Positions 17,311-26,111 are shown, counted from the first letter of the stretch. The stretch is 44,171 nucleotides of DNA from Holophaga sp. (GCA_031292735.1 JARLGP010000215.1:1-44171); one strand, 5' to 3'. The notes: generated from the letters alone by a model not told the origin. Program-made: numbers and translations.

Positions 17311-18246
17311 GTGGTGCGGACCGCCTTCCTGGGCACCCCGGCCGCGGCGGTGCCGGCCCTGCGGGCCCTGGCCGGAGCCGGGGTGACGGCCGTGTTCTGC
17401 AATCCGGACCGGCCCCAGGGCCGGGGCCGGCACCTGGAGCCGCCGCCGGTGAAGCGGGCCGCCCTGGAGCTGGGCCTGACGGTGCACCAGCCGGAACGCT
17501 GGAAGGCGCCGGAAACCCGGGCGCTGTGGGAATCGCTGGGCATCGAGCTGGCCGTGGTGGTGGCCTACGGGCACATCCTGCCGAGCTGGATGCTGGACGG
17601 ATGTCGGCTGGGGGTGTGGAACCTGCACTTCTCCCTGCTGCCCCGCTGGCGGGGCGCCGCGCCGGTGAACCTGGCCATCCTGGAGGGGGACGAACAGACC
17701 GGCGTGAGCCTCATGCGGCTCACCCCCGGGCTGGACGAAGGCCCGGTGCTGGCCCAGTCCAGCCGGCCCATCGGCCTCCAGGACACCGCCGAGGGCCTGC
17801 TCCCGGCCCTGGCCCAGGACGCCGCCGGACTGCTGCTGGCCCACCTGCCGGAGCTGACCGCCGGCACCGGGGCCACCCTGGCCCAGGACCACGCCGGGGC
17901 CACCCTGGCGCCCAAACTCAGCAAGGCCATGGCCCTGCTGGACCCCAGCCGCCCCGCCGCCCACCTGCACCGCCAGGTGCGGGCGCTGCAGCCCTGGCCC
18001 GGAGCCGAACTGACCGTGCGCGACACCCTGGTGAAGGTGTGCGCGGTGGGCGGCCTGCGCCCCGATCCGGGCCGGCCGGGCAGCCTCAGCTGGAACCGGC
18101 AGGGCGCCTGGCTCACCGCCGGCGATGGCATGGCGCTGGAACTCACCCTGCTCCAGCGCCCGGGCAAGCCGGTCCAGCCGGCGCCGCAGGCGCTGCAGGT
18201 GTGGGGCGCGGCGGGCGCCGAGCCCGTCACACCCCGAACGGCCTGA
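17311..18246 (+). CDS. fmt: Methionyl-tRNA formyltransferase
   Basis: Transfers a formyl group from 10-formyl-THF to Met-tRNAfMet so that translation can start. The N-terminal Rossmann domain has FLGTPAAAVPAL, VVVAYGHILPSWML and the catalytic core WNLHFSLLPRWRGAAPVN, with Asn, His and the SLLP loop; a C-terminal OB-like domain follows. 311 residues. The GTG at 17311 is chosen because AAGGA lies within the end of def at good spacing; GTG 17314 is an alternative. Its last 20 nt overlap the 3' end of the opposite-strand phhB gene. Confidence 0.97.
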   Translation: MVRTAFLGTPAAAVPALRALAGAGVTAVFCNPDRPQGRGRHLEPPPVKRAALELGLTVHQPERWKAPETRALWESLGIELAVVVAYGHILPSWMLDGCRLGVWNLHFSLLPRWRGAAPVNLAILEGDEQTGVSLMRLTPGLDEGPVLAQSSRPIGLQDTAEGLLPALAQDAAGLLLAHLPELTAGTGATLAQDHAGATLAPKLSKAMALLDPSRPAAHLHRQVRALQPWPGAELTVRDTLVKVCAVGGLRPDPGRPGSLSWNRQGAWLTAGDGMALELTLLQRPGKPVQPAPQALQVWGAAGAEPVTPRTA

Positions 18247-18472
18247 TCGCCTCGTCGATCTTCGCGGCCAGGGCGTGGTCCTTGTCGGTGACCCCGCCGG
18301 CGTCGTGGGTGGTGAGGGTGATGGTCACGTAGCCCCAGCCGAAGGCCACGTCCGGATGGTGGTTCATGGCTTCGGCCGGAGCGACGATCCGGCTCACGAT
18401 GTTGAAGGCGGTGAGGAAGTCCGGGGTCTTGATGGTGCGGTGCAGGGACTTGTCTTGTTCGGTCCAGGTCAT
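18227..18472 (-). CDS. phhB: Pterin-4a-carbinolamine dehydratase
   Basis: Dehydrates 4a-hydroxy-tetrahydropterin made by the aromatic amino-acid hydroxylase, allowing cofactor recycling. The family signature is seen as MNHHPDVAFGWGYVTITLTT, then HDAGGVTDKDHALAAKID, including the active-site His pair. At 81 residues it is short for the family (about 95-105), lacking part of the N-terminal strand. GAGGAG precedes the ATG at 18472. It lies 38 nt downstream of the hydroxylase gene on the same strand, a functionally coherent phhA-phhB pair. Confidence 0.92.
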   Translation of the reverse strand: MTWTEQDKSLHRTIKTPDFLTAFNIVSRIVAPAEAMNHHPDVAFGWGYVTITLTTHDAGGVTDKDHALAAKIDEAIRPFGV

Positions 18473-18510
18473 GGCTGCGCTCCTCTGCGGATGGTGAGTC
18501 TCCTTCAGAT

Positions 18511-20079
18511 CTATGTGCCCAGGGGGCCCAGGAGTTCCCCCACTTCGTGCAGCAGCAGCCAGTCGTCGGGATAGCGGCGCAGTTCCTCGCGGATCTGGCC
18601 CAGGCGGCCGGGCACGATCCGCCCGTTGCCGCGCATGCGGGCCACCTCGAGGTACAGCTCGCCCAGCGCGGCAGGCAGGGCCTCGGCCTTGCGCCGGCGG
18701 GCCAGCTGCTCCGCGTCTCCGGCGCCCACCGGCACCCCGAACCAGCGGTCCCAGGTTTCCGGGTCGGCCGGGCCGCCGGCCACCCCGGGCAGCCCTTCGC
18801 TCTGGAGCAGCAGCGCGGACCCAGGCAGGTCCAGCGGCTCGCCCCGGAACCGGCCCCGCAGGTCGGCCACTTCGTGTTCGCCCACCCAGGCCCCGGCCAG
18901 GCTGAGGCCGTCGGCCAGGTCCAGGGTGAACGGGCCGGACCCGGGCGGCCGGGGCGGGCCGAACGCCACCAGGGCCTGGCCCGGCCAGGGCTCCTGCTGC
19001 CGGCTGCGCCCCGCCCGGGAAACCAGCGCCGGGCCCTCCAGGATGGCCAGCAGGGCCGAGTTCCCATCCGCCCGGGGGGTGCCCGGGATCCACCGGACCA
19101 CCCGGCCGGTGACCTCCCGGCCGCCGTCCAGCATCAGGTGGTTCACCGTGCCGGCCTGCAGCGCCTGCTCCAGGCCGTAGTCCCCGCCCCGCTTCCAGGC
19201 CAGGGTCGCCTCGAACGCCTCCAGCACCTCGAACAGATGGTCGAAGTCCCCGGCCACGAACAGCCGGGGCTGCATCCGGGTGATGTCGAAATCCTGGTCC
19301 ACGCAGGCCAGGGAGAACGGCACCTTCACCACGGCGGGGGTGAGGCAGTGGCTGGCTTCCTGGATGGAGCTGAGCAGTCCGGCGCCGTACAGCCTCGGGC
19401 TCGCCATGGATCCCACCAGGCCGTACTCCGCGGTCCACCAGTAGAGCCGGCTGGCCTTGGTGCTTTCGCTGACCCGCACCCGCCCGGCCCGGGCCGCCAG
19501 CAGCCGCGCCTCCGCCTGCCGGATGTCCTCGCGGCCGGCGGCGGGATCCTCCTTGACCACGCTGAGGTGGCGCACCGCGTCATAGACGGCCTGGTCCTCG
19601 CGGCTGGCGATGGCCTTGAAGCCCGCCACCCCGCAGCGCTTGAGATACTCGGCGTAGCGGGCGTCCTTGAGGATGGGCGCGTGCCCGGCGCTTTCGTGGA
19701 TGATGTCCGGGGCCGGAGTGTACTCGATGTGCTCGTGGCTGCGGATGTCCTCGGCGATGGCCAGCACGCCCCGCGCCTGCATCTCGGTGAACACCGCCGG
19801 GGGGATGAAGCCGCGCACCGCCACCGCGCTCCAGCCCAGCCGCGCCAGCTTCCCGTTCATCTCGGCGAGGCTGGGGATGCGCTCCAGCCCGATGCCCGCG
19901 GCCGCCAGGCCTTCCAGGTAGCTGGGGTGGGCCTTGTCCGCCAGGTGGGCGGTGAGCCGGCCCAGGATGTGCCGCCAGACCGCGTGGTCCCGGGGCGTGT
20001 AGGCCCCGTAGTCCTGGGCCACGACATAACGCTCCAGGTGGGACGGCAACGGGGCGCTGGCGGAACCGTTCGTGGCCAT
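18511..20079 (-). CDS. phhA: Aromatic amino acid hydroxylase (phenylalanine 4-monooxygenase type), long form
   Basis: Iron- and tetrahydropterin-dependent enzyme expected to hydroxylate phenylalanine to tyrosine. The catalytic domain occupies about residues 30-330. PDIIHESAGHAPIL carries the two His iron ligands, and LYWWTAEYGLVG carries the Glu ligand with the pterin-facing residues. 522 residues exceed the usual 260-300-residue bacterial form; the extra 190 or so C-terminal residues (from about GGREVTGRVVRWIPGT) match no domain I recognise and are shared in style with long bacterial hydroxylases. The ATG at 20079 follows GGAGGG; a GTG six codons upstream is less likely. It probably belongs to a longer minus-strand transcript with phhB. 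Confidence 0.93.
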   Translation of the reverse strand: MATNGSASAPLPSHLERYVVAQDYGAYTPRDHAVWRHILGRLTAHLADKAHPSYLEGLAAAGIGLERIPSLAEMNGKLARLGWSAVAVRGFIPPAVFTEMQARGVLAIAEDIRSHEHIEYTPAPDIIHESAGHAPILKDARYAEYLKRCGVAGFKAIASREDQAVYDAVRHLSVVKEDPAAGREDIRQAEARLLAARAGRVRVSESTKASRLYWWTAEYGLVGSMASPRLYGAGLLSSIQEASHCLTPAVVKVPFSLACVDQDFDITRMQPRLFVAGDFDHLFEVLEAFEATLAWKRGGDYGLEQALQAGTVNHLMLDGGREVTGRVVRWIPGTPRADGNSALLAILEGPALVSRAGRSRQQEPWPGQALVAFGPPRPPGSGPFTLDLADGLSLAGAWVGEHEVADLRGRFRGEPLDLPGSALLLQSEGLPGVAGGPADPETWDRWFGVPVGAGDAEQLARRRKAEALPAALGELYLEVARMRGNGRIVPGRLGQIREELRRYPDDWLLLHEVGELLGPLGT

Positions 20080-20129
20080 GGGCCCTCCGGGAACCACTCA
20101 ATATAGAGTCGAGCCCGCCCCAAAGGCCA

Positions 20130-22673
20130 TCAAATCAGCTTGGCCACTTCCCGGTAGTCGGGGTTCTGCTCGTACACCTGCTGGAACTGCTCCCGGGCCT
20201 CCTCCGGCCGGTCCTGGGCGCGCAGCAGGGTGCCCAGGTCGTAGCGCAGCCCGATGCCGTCCTCCGGGGGGAACCCCGGGGTCTCGATGCCCTTGCGAAG
20301 CCAGCGGATGGCGGCGTCCAGGTTGCCCTGGGTCTGCTCGCAGATGGCCAGCATGGAGCAGCACTCCAGGGTGCGCTCGGGATCGCGCATGGCGTTCTTG
20401 AACTCCTCGATGGCCGGATCCAGCAGCATCATCTCCTTGTAGGCGATCCCCAGGTTGTAGTGGGTGTCGTAATCGTCGCCCTTCACCTGCTGCTCCACCC
20501 CTTCCCGGAACGCGTTGAAAAGTTCATCAACACTCCGGATCTTTTCCACCAGGTTGGTGGCGTCGTGCATCTCCTCGCCGTCGCCGGATTCCAGCAGGGC
20601 ATCGCCCAGCATGTCGCTGAGGTCGAAGAAGGCGGGGGTGAAATCGGATTCCTTGAGGGGCTCGGCCCCGGCCTCGTGCCCCATCCGGCGCAGGGATTCC
20701 TGGGCCTGCTCCCTCCGTTTGCACAGCTCCGGGTGGTCCAGGTACTGGTTCAGGGCCTTCTCGATCTCGATCAGCGCCTCTTCGGGGCTGCCGTAATCCA
20801 TCTGGAAATCGATGTCGGAAAGGATGCCGGTGAGCTCCTCGTTCATCTCCTCCGGAGGCGCCACCGGCTCGGCGACCGGCTCCTTGGCCGCCAGCAGATC
20901 GGAGAACTCCGCCCACTCGTATTCCGGTTGCTCGACCGGCTCGGCCGGCGGGGCCGGAAGCGGGGCCAGGGCCGGGGCCGGGACCGGGGACGGAAGCGGG
21001 ACCTCCGCCTCAGCCGCAGGCTCGGGCAGCGCGATGGGCGGCTCCGACCATCTCCGGTCCAGGTCCAGCGGGATCAGCGGAAGGTCGGGCGCCGGCGCCG
21101 TTTCGGGGCTCCTGGCCGGCGGCGGCAGGGGAACCGGGACCTCCAGCAGGCCGAGGGTCCTGCGGTAGAGCCGGGTGGAGCCGGGGAACATGGCCTCGGC
21201 CCGGTCCAGCAGATCCATCGCCAGGCTGTGGAAGCCCAGGGGCGCAATCCGTTCCGCGGTCTTCACATAGTGCATCTGGACCCGGGTGAGCACGCCGCTG
21301 GCCCGGTGGATGTCGGCGATGGCGGTGATGGCTTCCTCGTTGGCCGGCTCCAGGTCGAGGATCTTGGCGTAGCTTTCCAGCGCGCTTTCCATGTGCCGGC
21401 TCTGCAGGGACTGGGCGGCGTCCCGGCGCAGCTTCTCGATCTGGAGGCGGCGCAGCACGTCCTGCTCGGTGTTCTGGGAATCGATGGGCGAGGGCTCCTC
21501 CAGAACCTCCACCGGCGCCGCGACCGGCGCGAACGGCGCGGCCACGTCCTCGGCCCGGACCCCCATGGCCTGGAGCTTCTGGGAGGTCTGCCCGGCCAGG
21601 GCCTGGTCGCCTTCGGCCTCGGCCTCGGCGCAGGCATGGCGCAGGGACTCCACCTCGTCGGAGCGGTTGCCGCCCTGGTGGGCGATTTCCGCCAGCTGCA
21701 GCCAGGCTTCGGCGGTGAGGGAGCCCTGCAGGGCGGTGCGCAGGGTCCGGGCCGCGGCTTCGCCCAGGCCGCGCCGGGCCAGTTCGCGGCCGATGCCCTT
21801 GAAGCGCTCCAGCCCGGCCGCCACCTTCCCCTCCCGGGCCAGGTCGCGCAGGGCCCGCTCGCAGAGCAGGAGCGACTTCTCGGGCAGCTGCGGCACCTGG
21901 GCCAGGGCCTCCAGGGCCCGCTCCGGGGCCCGGGACTGCAGCTCCACCTCGGCCAGGGCGTCCAGCAGTTCGGGGCTGCGCGGATTCAGGCCCAGCCCCT
22001 CGCGGAGATGCTCGGCCGCGCCGGGCAGGTCCTTCTGGATCACGCACAGCCTGGCCTGGGTGAGGAACACCTGGGGCGTGCTGACCATGGTCCTGGCCCG
22101 GTCCAGGATCTGCCCGGCCTCGGCATGCTTCTGCTCCATGGCCAGCGCTTCCGCCACCTCCAGGTAGATGCCGGCGGCGCGTTCCTTCATGCCCTCCTTG
22201 TTGTAGAGGTCGGCCAGCTTCACCTTGTTCTTCAGGTTCTTGGAATCCAGCTCCACGACCTTGGCGAATTCCTCCAGGGCCCGCTTGAGCAGGCCCTTGC
22301 GGGTGCAGGTCTCGGCCACCTCGATGTGGATCTGGATGGCGTCCTTGATCATGTTGGTCTGGCGGTAGAGCACCGCCAGCCGCTCGGAGATGTCCATGTC
22401 CTCCGGGACGATCCGGTGCGCCTTCTTCAGCACGGCGGTGGCCTTGTTGTTGAACCCGCCCCGTTCGAAGCCCGACCCGGCCTTCTTGAACATGTCCATG
22501 GCCTCGGGCACCTTGCCCGCCTGGAGGTAGGCATCGCCGATCCGGTTCAGCAGGTTGTGATCATCCGGCCGGTCCTCGACCAGCTTCAGGAATTCCTCGA
22601 TGGCCCGGTCCACCCTGCCCGCGGCCATGTGGGCTTCAGCCAGTTTGGAAATCTTGTTGCGGTCAATGGCCAT
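20130..22673 (-). CDS. Large tetratricopeptide-repeat protein
   Basis: A protein of 847 residues, mostly helical repeats of TPR type, with no signal peptide, so probably cytoplasmic and a protein-protein scaffold. N-terminal repeats run from about residue 5 to 230 (AAGRVDRAIEEFLKLVEDRP, LNRIGDAYLQAGKVPEAMD, ALEEFAKVVELDSKN). A middle repeat set and a Pro/Ala/Glu-rich linker lie at about residues 520-610. A C-terminal TPR block follows (YDTHYNLGIAYKEMMLLDPA, IEEFKNAMRDPE, GLRYDLGTLLRAQDRPEEA). The ATG at 22673 follows GAGGA. Genes upstream (cdd, 42-nt gap) and downstream (phhA, 50-nt gap) run the same way. The precise role is unknown. Confidence 0.88.
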   Translation of the reverse strand: MAIDRNKISKLAEAHMAAGRVDRAIEEFLKLVEDRPDDHNLLNRIGDAYLQAGKVPEAMDMFKKAGSGFERGGFNNKATAVLKKAHRIVPEDMDISERLAVLYRQTNMIKDAIQIHIEVAETCTRKGLLKRALEEFAKVVELDSKNLKNKVKLADLYNKEGMKERAAGIYLEVAEALAMEQKHAEAGQILDRARTMVSTPQVFLTQARLCVIQKDLPGAAEHLREGLGLNPRSPELLDALAEVELQSRAPERALEALAQVPQLPEKSLLLCERALRDLAREGKVAAGLERFKGIGRELARRGLGEAAARTLRTALQGSLTAEAWLQLAEIAHQGGNRSDEVESLRHACAEAEAEGDQALAGQTSQKLQAMGVRAEDVAAPFAPVAAPVEVLEEPSPIDSQNTEQDVLRRLQIEKLRRDAAQSLQSRHMESALESYAKILDLEPANEEAITAIADIHRASGVLTRVQMHYVKTAERIAPLGFHSLAMDLLDRAEAMFPGSTRLYRRTLGLLEVPVPLPPPARSPETAPAPDLPLIPLDLDRRWSEPPIALPEPAAEAEVPLPSPVPAPALAPLPAPPAEPVEQPEYEWAEFSDLLAAKEPVAEPVAPPEEMNEELTGILSDIDFQMDYGSPEEALIEIEKALNQYLDHPELCKRREQAQESLRRMGHEAGAEPLKESDFTPAFFDLSDMLGDALLESGDGEEMHDATNLVEKIRSVDELFNAFREGVEQQVKGDDYDTHYNLGIAYKEMMLLDPAIEEFKNAMRDPERTLECCSMLAICEQTQGNLDAAIRWLRKGIETPGFPPEDGIGLRYDLGTLLRAQDRPEEAREQFQQVYEQNPDYREVAKLI

Positions 22674-22715
22674 CAAGTATCCTCGGTCATGCGGTGGTTC
22701 GGGGTTGGAAAGCGA

Positions 22716-23138
22716 TCAGCGGGCCAGATGGCGCCCGGTGAAGGCCTGCGGCAGCAGCTCACGCAGGTCGCACAGGGCGCGATCGGTGCGGTTGGCCAGA
22801 AGGATGGGCAGCTCCGGGGCGAATTCCGCCAGCGCCTGGCGGCAGGCCCCGCAGGGCGGAGTGAGGGTATCGGCCTCGGTGACCACCACCAGGGCCACGG
22901 CCTCGCCCACGGCCATGCCCCGGCTCACCGCCGCGCAGAGGGCGGTCCGCTCGGCGCAAAGGCTCACCGGGTAGGAGGCGTTTTCCACATTGCAGCCCGG
23001 CACGATGGCGCCGTCCGAGCGGAGCAGGGCGGCCCCGACCCGGAACCCGGAATAGGGGGCATAGGCCCTGGCCCAGGCCTCCCAGGCAGCGCCCAGAAGA
23101 GGCTCCCAGACCGGGGAACGGGGATCGGAAAAAGCCAT
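22716..23138 (-). CDS. cdd: Cytidine deaminase
   Basis: Zinc enzyme that deaminates cytidine and deoxycytidine to uridine forms in pyrimidine salvage. The 140-residue length suits the tetrameric class. The zinc and catalytic motifs are clear: GCNVENASYPVSLCAERTA (Cys ligand and catalytic Glu in CAE) and PPCGACRQALAEF (two Cys ligands); YSGFRVGAAL is the N-terminal signature. AGAGGCG lies upstream of the ATG at 23138. It sits 27 nt after the DUF58 gene and 42 nt before the TPR gene, within a minus-strand run. Confidence 0.96.
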   Translation of the reverse strand: MAFSDPRSPVWEPLLGAAWEAWARAYAPYSGFRVGAALLRSDGAIVPGCNVENASYPVSLCAERTALCAAVSRGMAVGEAVALVVVTEADTLTPPCGACRQALAEFAPELPILLANRTDRALCDLRELLPQAFTGRHLAR

Positions 23139-23165
23139 CGGCGCCTCTGAAAAACCTCGATGTCA

Positions 23166-24104
23166 TCATGGTAATGCGCTTCCCGCGGCAAGGAAAGCAT
23201 CGCCCTCCGCCGCGGCCAGGCCCAGGGCCCGCCAGCAAGGCGTGTAGCCCTGGTATTCCCGCCTGCCGCCTTCCCCGTCGATGCGCAGGGTTATGTCCCT
23301 GCGCTGCAGCCTGGCCCGCAGGACGCCGCCGGAAAGGAGCTCCAGTTCCCGTTCGAAGGCCTGCCCCGGGACCCAGGCCTTGAGGTCCAGGCGCAGGCTC
23401 AGCCCCGCGGGCGGCTCGTCCTCGAAGGTGCGCACCCAGGGGGTGCCCCGCTGGGCGGTGCGTTTCCAATGCACCCGGCTCAGCGGGTCCCGTTCCTTGA
23501 ACGGCCTGGCCCCGTCCGGGCTGCCCGAACCCGCCCGGGGCCGCGACCGGCCCAGCTCCCCCTCCCAGCCCGGGCCCGGGGTGAACGAGCGGGGATGGGG
23601 CAGCACCAGCATGTCCAGCGCCAGCGGGAAGCTCCAGGCCTTCTCCAGGAAGCCGAACGGGAAGCTCGTGCGCAGGTCCAGGCGCAGCGCCCGGCACGGG
23701 CCGCGGTGGTCGGGCAGGGCCTGGAGCACCACCATCCGCTCCTGGGCCCCCCGGGTCGCCCCGGGGTAGAAGCCCGGGTCCACCCGGCCCTGGTCCAGCG
23801 CCAGATGCACCTCCACCCCCCGGGCGCGGCCGGGGGCGCGGTCCAGGAGCCGCACCTTGATCCCGCCCTGCACCCGGGCGAACAGGTTGCCCTCCTCGAC
23901 GCCCTTCAGATCCAGATCCTGGATGGCGTGCCGGCTCACCCAGCCGGACACCAGGAACAGCCCGAGCATGACCGAGAAGACCAGGTAGAGCAGGTTGTTT
24001 CCGGTATTGACCGCGAACAGGCCCATGAGCAGCATGGCCGCCAGATACTCCACCCCCAGGCGAGTGATGGATAGCCGAAGCCGTTTATCTTTCCATAAAT
24101 CCAT
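23166..24104 (-). CDS. DUF58-domain membrane protein
   Basis: A 312-residue protein with two N-terminal transmembrane stretches (about residues 17-55: LAAMLLMGLFAVNTGNNLL, YLVFSVMLGLFLVSGW) and a cytoplasmic DUF58 region. Its hallmark is DPLSRVHWKRTAQRG followed by TFEDEP near residues 215-240. DUF58 proteins commonly work with MoxR ATPases; here the MoxR gene is about 16 kb away. The ATG at 24104 is supported by GGAAAG; a start further upstream (MVIIDSHG) has no ribosome site. It appears to be the first gene of the run DUF58-cdd-TPR-phhA-phhB. Confidence 0.88.
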   Translation of the reverse strand: MDLWKDKRLRLSITRLGVEYLAAMLLMGLFAVNTGNNLLYLVFSVMLGLFLVSGWVSRHAIQDLDLKGVEEGNLFARVQGGIKVRLLDRAPGRARGVEVHLALDQGRVDPGFYPGATRGAQERMVVLQALPDHRGPCRALRLDLRTSFPFGFLEKAWSFPLALDMLVLPHPRSFTPGPGWEGELGRSRPRAGSGSPDGARPFKERDPLSRVHWKRTAQRGTPWVRTFEDEPPAGLSLRLDLKAWVPGQAFERELELLSGGVLRARLQRRDITLRIDGEGGRREYQGYTPCWRALGLAAAEGDAFLAAGSALP

Positions 24105-24197
24105 GGGGCACTTTCCATGAGAATCGATTATTACCATAGTCAGGGTGGCCCTGGCCGCATCCGGTTTTCCGCTATTCTGTCGACAGGAGGATTCCCC

Positions 24198-24830
24198 GTG
24201 TTCACCGGCCTCATCCGATCCCTTGGCACCCTGGAGGGCCGTCAGGCCCGCCCATCCGGCGCCCGTCTGCGGATCAGCGCCCCCGCCGACCTGCTGGAGC
24301 GGGCCGAGGCGGGCGCCAGCATCTGCGTGAACGGGGCCTGCCTCACCGCCGTGTCCCGGGACGCCCACAGTTGGGAAGCCGACCTGTCCCAGGAAACCCT
24401 GGACAGGACCACCCTGGGCCAGTTGGCACCCGGCGCCCTGCTGCACCTGGAGCCCAGCCTGCGGGTGGGCGATCCCCTGGACGGCCACCTGGTGGCGGGC
24501 CATGTGGACGGGGTGGGCCGGCTGCTGGAACGGGCCCAGGGCGAAGGCATCTGGCGCTTCGCCATGCCGGCGGGCCTCGCCCCCATGACCGCCGCCAAGG
24601 GCTCCGTGGCCGTGGACGGCATCTCCCTCACCGTGGTGGACTGCGGGACCGACTGGTTCACCGTGGCGCTCATCCCCGAGACCGTGCGGCGCACCCGGCT
24701 GGAAGCCATGGCCTGCGGCGCCCCGGTGAACCTGGAAGCGGATCCGGTGGGCCGCTACGTGGCCCGGAACCTGGAGCTGCGGGCCTCGGGCGACAAGCTG
24801 CAGCGGTTCGCGGAGAACGGCTGGGGCTGA
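24198..24830 (+). CDS. ribE: Riboflavin synthase, alpha chain
   Basis: Dismutates two 6,7-dimethyl-8-ribityllumazines into riboflavin. Two lumazine-binding repeats are visible in 210 residues: FTGLI...ICVNGACLTAVS...LSQETLDRTTLGQ in the first, and DGHLVAGHVDGVG...VAVDGISLTVVD...LIPETVRRTRL in the second. GTG at 24198 is chosen because AGGAGG lies 8 nt upstream and the protein must begin (M)FTGLI. It is divergent from the DUF58 gene. No FMN riboswitch is recognisable in the 93-nt gap. The ribBA gene is elsewhere in the window (31.98 kb). Confidence 0.96.
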   Translation: MFTGLIRSLGTLEGRQARPSGARLRISAPADLLERAEAGASICVNGACLTAVSRDAHSWEADLSQETLDRTTLGQLAPGALLHLEPSLRVGDPLDGHLVAGHVDGVGRLLERAQGEGIWRFAMPAGLAPMTAAKGSVAVDGISLTVVDCGTDWFTVALIPETVRRTRLEAMACGAPVNLEADPVGRYVARNLELRASGDKLQRFAENGWG

Positions 24831-24980
24831 GCCGCCAGGCATGGCAGCAGGGTCTCGGCGCGGGAGCTGCGGGTCAGGTCTTTGCTCGCTTTATCCCACC
24901 CATCCCATCCATCAGCGGCCAACTCGTTTTCCTTCAGGCAGGCGGAGTCAATGGACCCCCTGAGCAGGCACGAAGGGGGT

Positions 24981-25100
24981 TCAAGCCTGAGGATCCTTCC
25001 CGATACCAGCCATAGCCTGTATCAGGGCCGGGATCTTATGCTGGATCAAGTCCCACAAGATGGGGTCATCCACCAATATCCTGAAGGTATAGCGCGACAT
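24981..25100 (-). pseudogene. Gutted HEPN-toxin gene remnant (MNT/HEPN pair)
   Basis: A 39-codon frame starts at ATG 25100, overlapping the TAA of the nucleotidyltransferase gene (TAATG). It reads MSRYTFRILVDDPILWDLIQ, then HKIPALIQAM. The second half resembles the C-terminal helix of HEPN proteins that pair with MNT antitoxins (ILW..I...LP.LI). The 80 or so residues that should precede it, including the RNase RxxxxH motif, are missing. I read it as an internal deletion after MSRY. It could still be translated as a short peptide. Confidence 0.6.
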
Positions 25101-25390
25101 TACGCGACACGGACGGCTTCCCGCTCGATTTCGGTGCGCAGGATTCTTTTCAGGGCTCGGCGAGTGACCAGATCCACCGGAATTCCCAGCGCGTCTTCGA
25201 GAAAGAACTTGAGATCCATGAACCGGTCAAAGGATGGAGGGCCCGTAAACTCGACCAGGAGATCCACATCGCTGTCATCCCGCGCCTCGTCGCGAGCCAC
25301 GCTGCCAAACAGATACAACTCACCAACCCCCATGGCAACCAAGGATTCTTTTCGGGATTGGAGCTGGGCAATCACATCAGATCGTCGCAT
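25100..25390 (-). CDS. MNT-type minimal nucleotidyltransferase (antitoxin-like)
   Basis: A 96-residue protein of the minimal nucleotidyltransferase group, which modifies or neutralises HEPN ribonuclease partners in toxin-antitoxin pairs. The signature LYLFGSVARDEARDDSDVDL followed by LVEF shows the GS motif and the two metal-binding Asp residues (DSDVD), so catalysis appears intact. The rest (PPSFDRFMDLKFFLEDALG, VDLVTRRALK) matches the family. The ATG at 25390 is the natural start (MRRSDVIAQLQSR), but the ribosome site is weak. Its stop overlaps the ATG of the HEPN remnant, the usual arrangement of this pair. Confidence 0.88.
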   Translation of the reverse strand: MRRSDVIAQLQSRKESLVAMGVGELYLFGSVARDEARDDSDVDLLVEFTGPPSFDRFMDLKFFLEDALGIPVDLVTRRALKRILRTEIEREAVRVA

Positions 25391-25667
25391 ACCGGAAAGG
25401 ATACGCCGGATTCGGCCTCCTGCAGCCTGCAACGCGACGGGGGAATGACATCCACCTGCCACACCGACCGGTGGAAGCCAGGGATCGGCAAAAGGCCCCA
25501 GAACCTGTTCGGCCGAGTCTTCCCATTCACCGCCGGAAGCCGAGAGGGTGTGTGCGAATTAGGAGGCCCCATTCCGTCTTTCCCTGCGTTTCCACCCCCC
25601 AGGGGGTGAAGGCGGCTGTCGCCCTCCCTGATTCAAGCCCCCGCCCCCGTTGGTCGATAGGTACGCT
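25391..25667. other. Intergenic stretch with no recognised feature
   Basis: About 277 bp lie between two divergently transcribed genes. It must contain promoters for both, but I cannot place a convincing -35/-10 pair. No convincing gene or RNA is seen. Confidence 0.3.
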
Positions 25668-26108
25668 ATGCGCTCACTCTGGCCAGTCCTCCTGCTGGCA
25701 CCCCCCCTCCTGGCCGGCCCGGCCATCGTCCTGTCGCGGATCGACCGCACCGGCCTGCCCCCCTACGAGGGGGAGAAGGGCCGGATCTATATCCTCACCG
25801 GCGAGGGCTGCGCCAGCCTGCACCCGGAGGTCCAGGTGGTGCTGAGGCGGCCGGGCACCGGGCTCCAGGCCGGAAGGCTGGTGATCCTCGAGGCCGCCGG
25901 CAATTCCGCGGTGGGACGGCTGGTGGCTCCGGGGGAGGCCTATCCCATGAAGGGCGACGAAGCGCTCCCCCAGGCCGAAAAACCGCCCATCCGGTTCAGC
26001 CCGCCGCCGGCCCCCGCGGCAAAGCCCCAGCCCCAGTCCCGGGCGGCGGCGGGGCGGAAAGCCCGGCACAAGGCCCGGCCGGAGTCGCCGGTGGTCCCAA
26101 AAGCATAG
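25668..26108 (+). CDS. Small exported hypothetical protein
   Basis: No family recognised. The 146-residue product begins with a hydrophobic signal-like stretch (MRSLWPVLLLAPPLLAGPAI). A compact middle of about 80 residues follows (GEKGRIYILTGEGCASLHPE, LVILEAAGNSAVGRLVAPGE), then a Pro/Ala/Lys-rich basic tail (FSPPPAPAAKPQPQ, AAAGRKARHKARPE). It is probably periplasmic or envelope-associated. The ATG at 25668 precedes the hydrophobic stretch directly; an upstream TTG is less likely. A REP-like element begins within 10 nt of the stop. Confidence 0.6.
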   Translation: MRSLWPVLLLAPPLLAGPAIVLSRIDRTGLPPYEGEKGRIYILTGEGCASLHPEVQVVLRRPGTGLQAGRLVILEAAGNSAVGRLVAPGEAYPMKGDEALPQAEKPPIRFSPPPAPAAKPQPQSRAAAGRKARHKARPESPVVPKA

Positions 26109-26111
26109 AAG

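Noticed and set aside
20460..23150. 896-codon open frame opposite the TPR and cdd genes
   Set aside because: Antisense shadow of high-GC genes; its product is low-complexity Gly/Leu/Gln/His-rich sequence with no domain, while the minus strand encodes clear TPR and cytidine deaminase motifs.
24105..24197. Possible FMN riboswitch before ribE
   Set aside because: The gap is 93 nt and shows none of the conserved RFN-element segments; ribBA also lacks one.
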